This document shows positions 7,827 to 14,737 of a stretch of 64,000 bases of DNA, in pieces. A program made the position numbers and the translations under genes. Source of the stretch: a virus; the IMG/VR virus record IMGVR_UViG_3300043567_000498, positions 1 to 64,000 of that record; one strand, given 5' to 3'. Under the pieces are notes generated by a model. The model did not search any database. It had not been told where the DNA came from and worked only from the letters and a program-made list of their open reading frames with translations. Numbering within the stretch: the stretch's first letter is position 1; every line of letters begins with the position of its first letter.

Positions 7827-7987
7827 TTTCCAAATCCTTTTGATGTTTTTGCTTCTAGTTCCGCAAGTTCTTCTTTTACAACTCGCAGTTGTGATTTCAT
7901 TTGCTTAAGTTGTTCATCGGAATATAGGTGGTCCTGCCTAATCAATCTTTCCAACAATTTTACAAGTTTTTTTGCTCTTAAAGACAT
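7823..7987 (-). CDS. small coiled-coil-like protein
   Basis: A 54-aa ORF read directly from the minus strand: it begins MSLRAKKLVKLLERLIRQ and ends AELEAKTSKGFGK. It is highly charged and almost wholly helical, with heptad spacing of Leu. Its TGA overlaps the thyX ATG (ATGA), and it starts 3 nt after the stop of the 47-aa gene. The overlap and position in the operon argue that it is real. Function unknown. Confidence 0.7.
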   Translation of the reverse strand: MSLRAKKLVKLLERLIRQDHLYSDEQLKQMKSQLRVVKEELAELEAKTSKGFGK

Positions 7988-7990
7988 TAG

Positions 7991-8134
7991 TTAAAAAACC
8001 TCATCATAGTCAACTTCTTCTGGACGAATATCATCATACTTATATTGCTGAGTATCTGGATATACTTCTGCCTTGAGTGCGTCCAAGAGCAGTTCCATAT
8101 TCCGAATAATTAATTTAAGTTTGTCCTTATCCAT
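7991..8134 (-). CDS. small conserved cyanophage protein
   Basis: A 47-aa ORF beginning MDKDKLKLIIRNMELLLDAL and ending with an acidic segment (YKYDDIRPEEVDYDEVF). It is the first gene after a perfect early promoter; the -10 box ends 21 nt before the ATG. The amphipathic N-terminal helix and acidic tail suggest a protein-binding role, but this is not recognised. Similar small genes are common near thyX in cyanophages. Confidence 0.75.
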   Translation of the reverse strand: MDKDKLKLIIRNMELLLDALKAEVYPDTQQYKYDDIRPEEVDYDEVF

Positions 8135-8155
8135 TTAGATTAATATTCTGTTTTG

Positions 8156-8184
8156 ATTATACAAAAAAAGAGAGGACTTGTCAA
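8156..8184 (-). promoter_or_regulatory. sigma70-type early promoter of thyX operon
   Basis: TTGACA (8179-8184), 17-bp spacer, TATAAT (8156-8161) on the minus strand. The -35 box is in the loop, and the spacer is the 3' arm plus T-run, of the terminator at 8163-8194. Confidence 0.85.
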
Positions 8185-8194
8185 TCCTCTCTTT
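8163..8194 (-). terminator. Rho-independent terminator of riboswitch operon
   Basis: A perfect 10-bp stem (8167-8176 with 8185-8194) and 8-nt loop, followed by a T-run on the minus strand. It lies 10 nt after the stop of the 28-aa membrane peptide. Confidence 0.82.
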
Positions 8195-8203
8195 AGAAAA
8201 ATA

Positions 8204-8290
8204 TCACTTATAAAGCCACTGAATATACATTGATAAAATAATAGTCAAAAGAACTATTCCGGCACTCATTGAGACTATGAGATTTGCCAT
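8204..8290 (-). CDS. 28-aa single-pass membrane peptide
   Basis: The ORF starts MANLIVSMSAGIVLLTIILS and ends MYIQWLYK: one hydrophobic helix with a short basic C-terminus, suited to an inner-membrane peptide. Its ATG overlaps the stop of the 32-aa gene (TAATG). It is the last gene before the terminator. Translational coupling supports expression; function unknown. Confidence 0.6.
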   Translation of the reverse strand: MANLIVSMSAGIVLLTIILSMYIQWLYK

Positions 8291-8388
8291 TATTTTGCTC
8301 CGATTAGTTGTGCTAATTGTGCTAAATGACGACGCTGTTCTTTTTGTTTTTGTTCTTTGATAAGTTGTAGGAAGTTGAGTTTTTTCAT
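8290..8388 (-). CDS. 32-aa basic helical peptide
   Basis: The ORF reads MKKLNFLQLIKEQKQKEQRR followed by HLAQLAQLIGAK: an amphipathic helix rich in Lys, Gln and Arg. GGAGG lies 8 nt before the ATG, and the ATG overlaps the TGA of the DUF4278 gene. It is the second gene under the putative glutamine riboswitch. Like its upstream neighbour it is Gln-rich. Not recognised. Confidence 0.6.
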   Translation of the reverse strand: MKKLNFLQLIKEQKQKEQRRHLAQLAQLIGAK

Positions 8389-8522
8389 CACTTCGCCTCC
8401 TTTACAAACTTAACCCCACGATAAGTCTCATTATACTGTTGGGGTTGCTGTTGCGCCTGCTGTTGTTGCTGGCGACGAACTTCGGTGTCATAAGAGACAC
8501 CACGATATACGACTTGTGACAT
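8388..8522 (-). CDS. Gln-rich DUF4278 (PirA-like) peptide
   Basis: A 44-aa ORF starting MSQVVYRGVSYD and containing a second YRGVKF near the end. Two YRGV motifs are characteristic of DUF4278, the family that includes the cyanobacterial PII-interacting regulator PirA. Between them is a tract of about 14 residues that is mostly Gln (10 of 44 residues overall are Gln). AAGGAG lies about 9 nt before the ATG, downstream of a leader matching the glutamine aptamer. Known: PirA in Synechocystis is nitrogen-controlled and binds PII. Inferred: this phage peptide may interfere with host nitrogen sensing. Confidence 0.75.
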   Translation of the reverse strand: MSQVVYRGVSYDTEVRRQQQQQAQQQPQQYNETYRGVKFVKEAK

Positions 8523-8548
8523 TAGGTTTTCTCCTTAGTTTTTAGGTT

Positions 8549-8655
8549 AAAGAGCGTTCCTTCAGTCGGCGTTTGCGTTCGCTATTTGCGAATAGCGAAT
8601 GAACGATCCGTTCCGCGTCGGCTTACTTCCGTCTGGATTATTCCAGATGAACGAT
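8549..8655 (-). promoter_or_regulatory. putative glutamine riboswitch (glnA / downstream-peptide type)
   Basis: The minus-strand leader contains, in order: CGTTCATC (8653-8646), a hairpin TCTGGA/TCCAGA, GACGGAAGTAAG (8633-8622), a variable stem region with a perfect 9-bp hairpin (8578-8586 with 8591-8599), and GAAGGAACGC (8563-8554). This order of conserved blocks is that of the cyanobacterial glutamine aptamers glnA and downstream-peptide RNA, where CGTTC pairs with GAACG to form P1. One change from the usual GGAAGUAGG core is seen (GGAAGTAAG). The insert between core and closing strand is long. It lies directly before a short DUF4278 peptide, as in the downstream-peptide class. Confidence 0.72.
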
Positions 8656-8662
8656 ACAATAT

Positions 8663-8691
8663 ATATTACCACAAAATCAAAAAAGTAGCAA
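8663..8691 (-). promoter_or_regulatory. sigma70-type promoter of riboswitch operon
   Basis: TTGCTA (8686-8691), 17-bp spacer, TAATAT (8663-8668) on the minus strand. A start 6-8 nt downstream would place the first transcribed base at the 5' edge of the aptamer. The stretch 8692-8780 holds no gene; it contains an A/T-rich imperfect hairpin (about 8750-8776) that may end transcripts from 9083. Confidence 0.5.
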
Positions 8692-8780
8692 CCGATACTA
8701 AAAATGTATCAGTACGCTACTGTTTTAAAAACCTTAAGGAGCAAAAATTTTGGGGGAATTTTTTTGCCCGATATGGGAAA

Positions 8781-9083
8781 TCACTTTCTCTTTTTCTTTT
8801 CGGGTGCTCTGTATCCCCAAATCTTAGGAGACACTCTTCCATATCCCCAATCAATTTTTGTAACTACATCTGGGCCGAACTTATCATAATACATATCAAA
8901 GATTTTAACTCTTGTACCACGACACAAATCCATATAAGAGTTTCCCTTTAATGTATAAGATACGATATATGCATCATTAGGAAAAGAAGGATCTTTAACC
9001 TGAGCAAGTGATGCGTTTTCAATCAGAATCTCACACCCATAACGAGGAGGAATATCTTTCTTTTCTTCCGGAGTCCATTCCAT
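8781..9083 (-). CDS. conserved cyanophage hypothetical protein
   Basis: A 100-aa protein starting MEWTPEEKKDIPPRYGCEIL. This ATG is chosen because GAGGAG lies 9 nt upstream; a longer reading frame would need a GTG at 9149 inside the previous gene. The middle (DAYIVSYTLKGNSYMDLCRG) and the aromatic segment (DMYYDKFGP) suggest a compact beta-rich fold, and the tail is very basic (PEKKKRK). Not recognised beyond being typical of T4-like cyanophages. It is the last gene of the glutaredoxin operon. Confidence 0.72.
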   Translation of the reverse strand: MEWTPEEKKDIPPRYGCEILIENASLAQVKDPSFPNDAYIVSYTLKGNSYMDLCRGTRVKIFDMYYDKFGPDVVTKIDWGYGRVSPKIWGYRAPEKKKRK

Positions 9084-9130
9084 AGTAGTTTTCTCCTCGG
9101 TGATATTGCTTTCTACATTACGAACTCTAC

Positions 9131-9712
9131 TCACGAACGACCTCCCCACACAATTTCTGGATATGCCTGAGCAACAATTTCTTTTGTAATCTTATATTTA
9201 GTTTGAAGTTTCTTATCCTTTACTAGGCATAGAATTTCTGCCTCTAGAGGATGAAGACCCTCCAGTACATTAATAAACATTGTTTCTCTACGAAGAGAAC
9301 TCAGTCCATCATTTCCACCTCTTACAAAATTATAAAATCTAGTGTACTCTTTACGAATTGAAGAAAATCCTTGGTCTTGAGAACCAAGTGAATTAGAACC
9401 CATTTCACTCATTTTACCCACGGCATCTTCTATTTTTTCACTTAGAGTTCCGCTGAATGAATTTTGCTCCCCAACACTTGAGTATGGAACAATTCCTTCT
9501 GGAAGAGCAGATATTACGCTCTCATCAAAGTTCCAAATAAAAATTGCTTTGAGTGATGGATCTGCATATTTTTTCAGAATCTCAACTTTTTTAATGTTGG
9601 TCCTCTGCTTGGATACAAGATTTAAAATCTCAAATACAAAAGGATTTGCCGGTAAATCTTCGTTTACTGAGGCGGTTGTTTTTGGTTTTGCTTTTGCCTT
9701 TGTCGCTGTCAT
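9131..9712 (-). CDS. DUF6433-like conserved cyanophage protein
   Basis: A 193-aa protein with a Lys/Ala/Thr-rich start (TATKAKAKPKTTASVNEDLP) and a conserved helical body: FEILNLVSKQRTNIKKVEIL, then YADPSLKAIFIWNFD, and near the end LHPLEAEILCLVKDKKL. This arrangement fits the cyanophage family DUF6433, often present in T4-like genomes with no assigned role. The conserved segment around EAEILCLVKDK could be an interaction motif. A CTAAATA late motif lies 32 nt upstream. Confidence 0.65.
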   Translation of the reverse strand: MTATKAKAKPKTTASVNEDLPANPFVFEILNLVSKQRTNIKKVEILKKYADPSLKAIFIWNFDESVISALPEGIVPYSSVGEQNSFSGTLSEKIEDAVGKMSEMGSNSLGSQDQGFSSIRKEYTRFYNFVRGGNDGLSSLRRETMFINVLEGLHPLEAEILCLVKDKKLQTKYKITKEIVAQAYPEIVWGGRS

Positions 9713-9744
9713 AATTGTTTAATATGTAATTATAATTGTAATGA

Positions 9745-9751
9745 TATTTAG
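9745..9751 (-). promoter_or_regulatory. late promoter motif before DUF6433 gene
   Basis: CTAAATA on the minus strand, 32 nt before the ATG at 9712. Confidence 0.4.
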
Positions 9752-9754
9752 AGT

Positions 9755-10000
9755 TTATTCTTCATCGTCGTCAAGATCTTCATCTCCATCATCAAAATAT
9801 CCTGGCTCAAATCTTACAGAAACAATTTCTTCATCAATAAGATCTCCGTCCTTATTATAAAACTCCGGATGATAGGCAATTTGCTTTGGTCCTTCCTGAT
9901 GAGTCATCATATATTCTCTACTGACCCAACCTAACAATAGACCCATTACAAAAAATAGTACGGTTAAGAATGAACCTATAACTAAACTAGTTGCCAACAT
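9755..10000 (-). CDS. single-pass membrane protein with acidic tail
   Basis: An 81-aa protein. Residues 2-27 form one transmembrane helix (TSLVIGSFLTVLFFVMGLLL), then a cytoplasmic-type domain with HPEFYNKDGDLIDEEIVSVR and a terminal run of Asp/Glu. AGGAG precedes the ATG at good spacing, 18 nt after the stop of the 58-aa gene. The HPEFYxxxGxLIDEE segment looks conserved in cyanophages. Function unknown. Confidence 0.7.
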   Translation of the reverse strand: MLATSLVIGSFLTVLFFVMGLLLGWVSREYMMTHQEGPKQIAYHPEFYNKDGDLIDEEIVSVRFEPGYFDDGDEDLDDDEE

Positions 10001-10018
10001 TTTTGTTCTCCTGGGAAA

Positions 10019-10195
10019 CTACTCGACTTTCCTTGACTTTATCGAAAATTCAAGATAGATGGTTACTTCTCGTTTGAAAAAGGAAATTATCTTCTCGAAT
10101 ATAAGATGAAAAAGTTTAGGTTGTTTTCTTTTTCCTCCAGTAAGTATAAGTTCTACACCACGATTGGGTGTTATGCTATTATTTATGTCTGGCAT
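10019..10195 (-). CDS. small protein coupled to glutaredoxin
   Basis: A 58-aa ORF beginning MPDINNSITPNRGVELILTG, followed by GGKRKQPKLFHLIF and ending IYLEFSIKSRKVE. Its ATG overlaps the last base of the glutaredoxin stop (TAATG), so it should be translated by reinitiation. The GGKRK stretch is strongly basic and the C-terminal half alternates like a beta strand pair. Not recognised; the coupling and spacing to the next gene support it as real. Confidence 0.65.
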   Translation of the reverse strand: MPDINNSITPNRGVELILTGGKRKQPKLFHLIFEKIISFFKREVTIYLEFSIKSRKVE

Positions 10196-10431
10196 TATAC
10201 AATCTGTTGTTCCTTCAGAAATTTAACAGTATCAGTACATCCGCCAAGTTTTTTATCATCACAAATAACTTGTGGGAATGTAGAACCTTCCCCAAACTCC
10301 GCATAGAACTCTTGTTTAGTGAAGTCATCTCCCAAATTATACACCACAAAGTTCTTTCCTGTCAACTCTAGTACCTGTTTGACTTTATAGCAATATGGGC
10401 AATCATTCTTAGTATATACGGCAAAGTTCAT
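10195..10431 (-). CDS. grx: glutaredoxin
   Basis: A 78-aa glutaredoxin, a glutathione-dependent thiol reductase that in T4-like phages serves ribonucleotide reduction. The active site is C11-P-Y-C14. The FPQVICDDKKLGGCTDTVKF segment carries the cis-Pro (TFPQV) and the GG-x-D glutathione-binding motif. The length is standard for the small phage enzymes. No ribonucleotide reductase gene is in the window. Confidence 0.93.
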   Translation of the reverse strand: MNFAVYTKNDCPYCYKVKQVLELTGKNFVVYNLGDDFTKQEFYAEFGEGSTFPQVICDDKKLGGCTDTVKFLKEQQIV

Positions 10432-10467
10432 TTTATTTTCCTCTTTAGTAAGTATATTTAATTTATA

Positions 10468-13347
10468 TTAAAAACCATCTTCGTGCCAAGAACAGACATC
10501 CAGATATGATTGAATTGTAAATCCCGGTTTGCAGGTCCAATCAAAATCTATACATTTTCTTGAAAAAGATTTAAAAATTAAAGGAGTTATTCTATCACTA
10601 AAATCCTTAGCATATTGCCAATTAATTGCATCATCATAAAGGTATTTCTCAGGTTCAATCAGCATTTTCTTAACACAGTCATCAAATTTAGCACAGTAAT
10701 GTGCTCCAATATAAGTCTCAGGTCGTGTCAAATAGTTTGAATATTCTGCAAGTTCATATTTTCCAATACGAACTTTATCAATAAGACTATTATACTCCAA
10801 AGGAATATCAAACAAGCAATAAAGATCCTTTGTTTCTCCCCAATAAATGTGATCTCTTGGATGAAAAAGTAATGAAGGAAACATTCCTGCAACAAAAATA
10901 TTATCATTTGTATGATTTTTCATAAAAAATTCATACATACTCATCATACTATTGTAATTATATTTTTGATCGGATCTCATCTTTACAGAAAACTTTGTTT
11001 CGCAGAGTTTAATTCCGGCAAAAGATGTTGTAATCTGTAAATTTTTATTGCAAGTTCCCGGAGTTAATGGATATACACTTCTAACATATTTAACTTTTGG
11101 TGAGCGATAATGGTCGGGCCTATCATCCCCCCAACAAGAAACGATTATATTATTTACAAAAGGTACTCTTAAATACTCATCAATAATCTCATCAGTGTAT
11201 TCAGTATATTTACCTTGAAGAATAATGTCTATTTTCTCACTTTCACTGACTTCAACAACATCTACACTATCTTCGGTTGAATTATTAAAGGTAAAGTAGA
11301 TAATAAACTGTCCAAGATAAGTATCTTTCCAATATTCTCTGAATCCGTAGAGGTAGGTATCATCAAAGATGTGTTCGGTAACTTCCTTACCGCTTCTTTC
11401 ATAAACGTGAAGTAAGTTACATTTGGTGAGATATAAATCTCGGAATTCAATGAACCTCTCTATTGCATCTTTATGGTCATTAATGTGCCATTCTCCAGCA
11501 CAGTGCTTGACATTTTTAATAATAAAATCGTAGTTTTCTTTCGTAAAAATAGAATACTCTCCACCTTCACAATCAATCTTTAAAAAATCAACTTGGGTAA
11601 TGTTGTTTTCTTCAATAATCTTTTTAAATGTTGTTGTGGAATATTCATTTCCATTATTTTCATAGATGTAGACACCCCTATCAGCAATCACAACACTATC
11701 ACTTTCAAAGTCTGAAATTGCCTTATTAATGAAAGTTACTGGACCATGCCCAACATTCTTTTTCAGAGAATGAATAAGAGTATTGGAAGGTTCAACACAA
11801 TATACTTGCTTGGGATTTTTACCTAAAATTGAATATGTAAATGAACCGCAGTTTGCACCGGCATCAATTACAATGTCTCCCGTCTTAATACGACAATGTT
11901 TCTCATATGTTCTCTCAATAAAATTCTCATTGGTAAACATCTGAGCATATTCTGGATCTGTTCCTCCCCAATCAAAATTGTCCGGAACCAAATAACTTGG
12001 AAAATACTTTTTAAGATTGTCCAAAACCGAACCACGATACTCATTTTGCATATCGTGGTTCTCATACAAATCCTTAAAGATTAAACCAGACTCTTCGTTT
12101 TTACCCCACCACCAACCAGAAACTGCTTTTTCAAACAGAAGACCATAAGTTCCAGGATATCCAACATCATGTTTAAGTGGAGGTAAATCCTTTTCTGTTA
12201 AATTCAAACCCTGAGTTGCTATAATATAAGCATCAGTCCACTGCTCTCTCTTACTATGAAACTTAGCAAGAAGATAATATGCTTCTGGACGATTTGGTAA
12301 GGTGTATACTGCATGTTGAAGTAAACCACGGGAAGTCAAATCTCTTGTTCCTTGCATTTCATAGCAAAAATGAGCCCATAATAGTGCCTCATAAGCAAGA
12401 TTTGGATCTTCTGCTCTTTCTGCACATCTTAAAAAGTATGAAAGTGCAGGTGCAGTATGCCTTTGATTCCAATACCAAGCACCCACTTTGAGATTATTTT
12501 CGGCATTTTCTGGGTCATTAGTATATTGTGTAAGAAGATACTCAATCTGATTCATCGTAAAATCTTGAGGTTCTTCTTCTTTTTCTTCTACTTTCTCAAC
12601 TGCAAATGATTTCATTTGTTCTTTGTTTTTCCAATAATTTAGAACAGTTTCTCTTGACTCATAATGACCTCTTTTTTGATTATTTTCAACTTCCCCATCT
12701 TCCTCTGGGGAAAATGTAGTAGCAAACTTGATATCTTCTACAAATAAAGGAATTACGGAACCACCTTTATTAATTGTTTCAAATAAAATATTTTCAACCA
12801 GAGGAACTGCATAATTATTAACACCGGGAATTTCAAGATGAAACTTTTTTTCGCCCCGACAATAGCTATCAATCAAGAGTTTTGCATAATCTCGTGTAAG
12901 AATATATGCAGTTGCCGCCCAATCATCCCATAATTTTTTTCTTATTTCAAATGTTTCATAGTTATCTCTGATTACTAGTAACTGCACATATAAGGAATCT
13001 TCGGGAATTGTTTCAATAAACTCTTCCCATGTAAAGTCCCAATATTGAATGGTTTCAAGACTTAAATCGTCTTCACAAAAGAATCCATAATCTTCATCGG
13101 TTTCTTCGTACCATCTACGAATTGCCTTAATGTGAGAGACTGCACAACCAATTGTCCCTCCATTCATTTGGTCTAAAAATTTTCCGGTAATTTCATCATC
13201 AGACTCAGAATATCTTTTGGATATAACTGCCTTTGGAGTAATTCCATATTCGGCAAACTGCTTCTCTAAATTTTGCTGCCTATCTACGCTTTCTTCTAAT
13301 GAAACATAGTAGACTGATGGAAAGTTTTCAAGTTTGTTATTTTTCAT
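10468..13347 (-). CDS. four-module glycosyltransferase/methyltransferase fusion
   Basis: A 959-aa protein with four recognisable parts. Residues about 10-215 are GT25-like (VYYVSLEESVDRQQNLEKQF, then GCAVSHIKAIRRW and FFCEDDLS with the acidic metal motif). About 270-400 is a helical repeat/TPR-like region. About 485-700 is an FkbM methyltransferase (DIVIDAGANCGSFTYS; VDFLKIDCEGGEY). About 715-959 resembles WavE lipopolysaccharide enzymes (DIILQGKYTEYTDE; GTCNKNLQITTSFAGIKL; KMRSDQKYNY). It probably builds and methylates a sugar structure. Whether the target is the virion, the host envelope or a free glycan is unknown. It is the last gene of the first glycan operon. Confidence 0.75.
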   Translation of the reverse strand: MKNNKLENFPSVYYVSLEESVDRQQNLEKQFAEYGITPKAVISKRYSESDDEITGKFLDQMNGGTIGCAVSHIKAIRRWYEETDEDYGFFCEDDLSLETIQYWDFTWEEFIETIPEDSLYVQLLVIRDNYETFEIRKKLWDDWAATAYILTRDYAKLLIDSYCRGEKKFHLEIPGVNNYAVPLVENILFETINKGGSVIPLFVEDIKFATTFSPEEDGEVENNQKRGHYESRETVLNYWKNKEQMKSFAVEKVEEKEEEPQDFTMNQIEYLLTQYTNDPENAENNLKVGAWYWNQRHTAPALSYFLRCAERAEDPNLAYEALLWAHFCYEMQGTRDLTSRGLLQHAVYTLPNRPEAYYLLAKFHSKREQWTDAYIIATQGLNLTEKDLPPLKHDVGYPGTYGLLFEKAVSGWWWGKNEESGLIFKDLYENHDMQNEYRGSVLDNLKKYFPSYLVPDNFDWGGTDPEYAQMFTNENFIERTYEKHCRIKTGDIVIDAGANCGSFTYSILGKNPKQVYCVEPSNTLIHSLKKNVGHGPVTFINKAISDFESDSVVIADRGVYIYENNGNEYSTTTFKKIIEENNITQVDFLKIDCEGGEYSIFTKENYDFIIKNVKHCAGEWHINDHKDAIERFIEFRDLYLTKCNLLHVYERSGKEVTEHIFDDTYLYGFREYWKDTYLGQFIIYFTFNNSTEDSVDVVEVSESEKIDIILQGKYTEYTDEIIDEYLRVPFVNNIIVSCWGDDRPDHYRSPKVKYVRSVYPLTPGTCNKNLQITTSFAGIKLCETKFSVKMRSDQKYNYNSMMSMYEFFMKNHTNDNIFVAGMFPSLLFHPRDHIYWGETKDLYCLFDIPLEYNSLIDKVRIGKYELAEYSNYLTRPETYIGAHYCAKFDDCVKKMLIEPEKYLYDDAINWQYAKDFSDRITPLIFKSFSRKCIDFDWTCKPGFTIQSYLDVCSWHEDGF

Positions 13348-13393
13348 TATTTTATGCGATTAGTAATTTTGTTCATTTTTATTAGTTTATTAA

Positions 13394-14737
13394 TCATTCC
13401 CTCATAAATTCTTCAATTGTTTGAGTAGAACCAATATTTCTCCACCAATCTACATTATTGTCATAAGATTCATAATGAGCCTCGTGAATTGGTTGTTTCT
13501 TTCCCTCCTCTGTATTTGGGTCTAGATATGAAGGTAGGAAACTCAAATCTTCAGTGAATAAGGGAGCAGTATAGACTTTACCTAATGCTGAGAATATAAT
13601 TGTTTCAATTACAGGAACCTTTGCCCAATCTTCTCTAAGATGAATATCCTCACCTTTTACATCTAGATGAAACTTACCATCATAATAATATGTATCAATT
13701 AGTTTTTTGACAAATCCTCTTTTAATAAGATACGCACAACCAGACCAATCGCACCAACAACGATTGCGGAAACCAATCTTAAATGTATTAAACTCATACC
13801 TCAACCAAGCAAGTTGAACAATCTCCCAGTCATCAGGAAGACTATTATAAAAATCATCCCAAGTAAAGTTCCAATATTGGATTAAGTCCATACTTAAATC
13901 ATCTTCACAGAAGAAAGCAACTTCCTCCTTAGTATTATCATACCATTCTTTAATTGCCTTCAGGTGTGAAGTAACAGGACCTCTACTACCGATAGTCAGA
14001 TAATCAATATAATCTGATATAATTTCGTGCTGAGTATCATCATACTTTTGAAAAATGTGACCTGTAATATTCTCAATACCAAACTGAGCAAACTTTTGAT
14101 GTAGTTTTTCTCTTCTTTCGGTACAATACTCAACACTAATATAATGAACTGGAGGTAGATTTTTCAGTTTAGATGGATCTGGTTTATAGTGAATCCAGCA
14201 CTTTTCATCGGAAATAAATTCAGTCAGCAATTCATTAACTGCTCGTTTTACACCTGGAAACCAATCGTATTCTTCGTGATAATAATCATGACCAGCAATA
14301 ATTCCACCTGGTTTGACTTTAGGATACCAAGCAATAATATCATCTCTAACATCCTCATACTCATGAGAAGCATCAATGAAAACAAAGTCAAGAGAATTAT
14401 CCTTGAATTTATTTACTGCCTCAAGAGAAGTCATCTTGAGAGGAAAATAATATTGCTCAACAGGTCTCATGTTGTCAATAAAAATATCATAGAGTTTTGG
14501 CAACTCTTTCATTCCTTCGTGCTCAACACTTCCTTCCCAAGTATCTACACAGAAGAACTCAATGTCCTTATTGGAATTGGCAATCTCAACGCACATATAT
14601 GCTGCCGATTTACCTTTCCAACAACCAACTTCTACGAAACGACTTCCCGAAGGAAATCGTTTTGCAACTCTAGAGTAAAGATTGGGATAAGAAAACCAAC
14701 CTTCACCAAAATTATCACTTCCGCAAATATGTTCCAT
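13394..14737 (-). CDS. methyltransferase-GT25 fusion
   Basis: A 447-aa two-domain protein. Residues 1-190 are a class I SAM methyltransferase of the Methyltransf_24 type (FVEVGCWKGKSAAYM for SAM binding, DFVFIDASHEYEDVRDDI, then GGIIAGHDYYHEEY). Residues 195-447 are GT25-like (VHYISVEYCTERREKLHQKF; SHLKAIKEWYDNTKEEVAFF; CEDDLSMDLIQYWNFTW). The GT25 half is a paralogue of the N-terminus of the 959-aa protein and of the 263-aa protein at 59687-60478. Its ATG overlaps the stop of the 552-aa gene by one base. Confidence 0.8.
   Translation of the reverse strand: MEHICGSDNFGEGWFSYPNLYSRVAKRFPSGSRFVEVGCWKGKSAAYMCVEIANSNKDIEFFCVDTWEGSVEHEGMKELPKLYDIFIDNMRPVEQYYFPLKMTSLEAVNKFKDNSLDFVFIDASHEYEDVRDDIIAWYPKVKPGGIIAGHDYYHEEYDWFPGVKRAVNELLTEFISDEKCWIHYKPDPSKLKNLPPVHYISVEYCTERREKLHQKFAQFGIENITGHIFQKYDDTQHEIISDYIDYLTIGSRGPVTSHLKAIKEWYDNTKEEVAFFCEDDLSMDLIQYWNFTWDDFYNSLPDDWEIVQLAWLRYEFNTFKIGFRNRCWCDWSGCAYLIKRGFVKKLIDTYYYDGKFHLDVKGEDIHLREDWAKVPVIETIIFSALGKVYTAPLFTEDLSFLPSYLDPNTEEGKKQPIHEAHYESYDNNVDWWRNIGSTQTIEEFMRE

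Noticed and set aside
8586-8951. 121-aa + strand ORF across the riboswitch leader
   Set aside because: Starts inside the minus-strand aptamer and covers a minus-strand gene; no codon signature.
8781-9149. Longer version of the 100-aa gene starting at 9149
   Set aside because: Would need a GTG inside the previous gene; the ATG at 9083 has GAGGAG at proper spacing.
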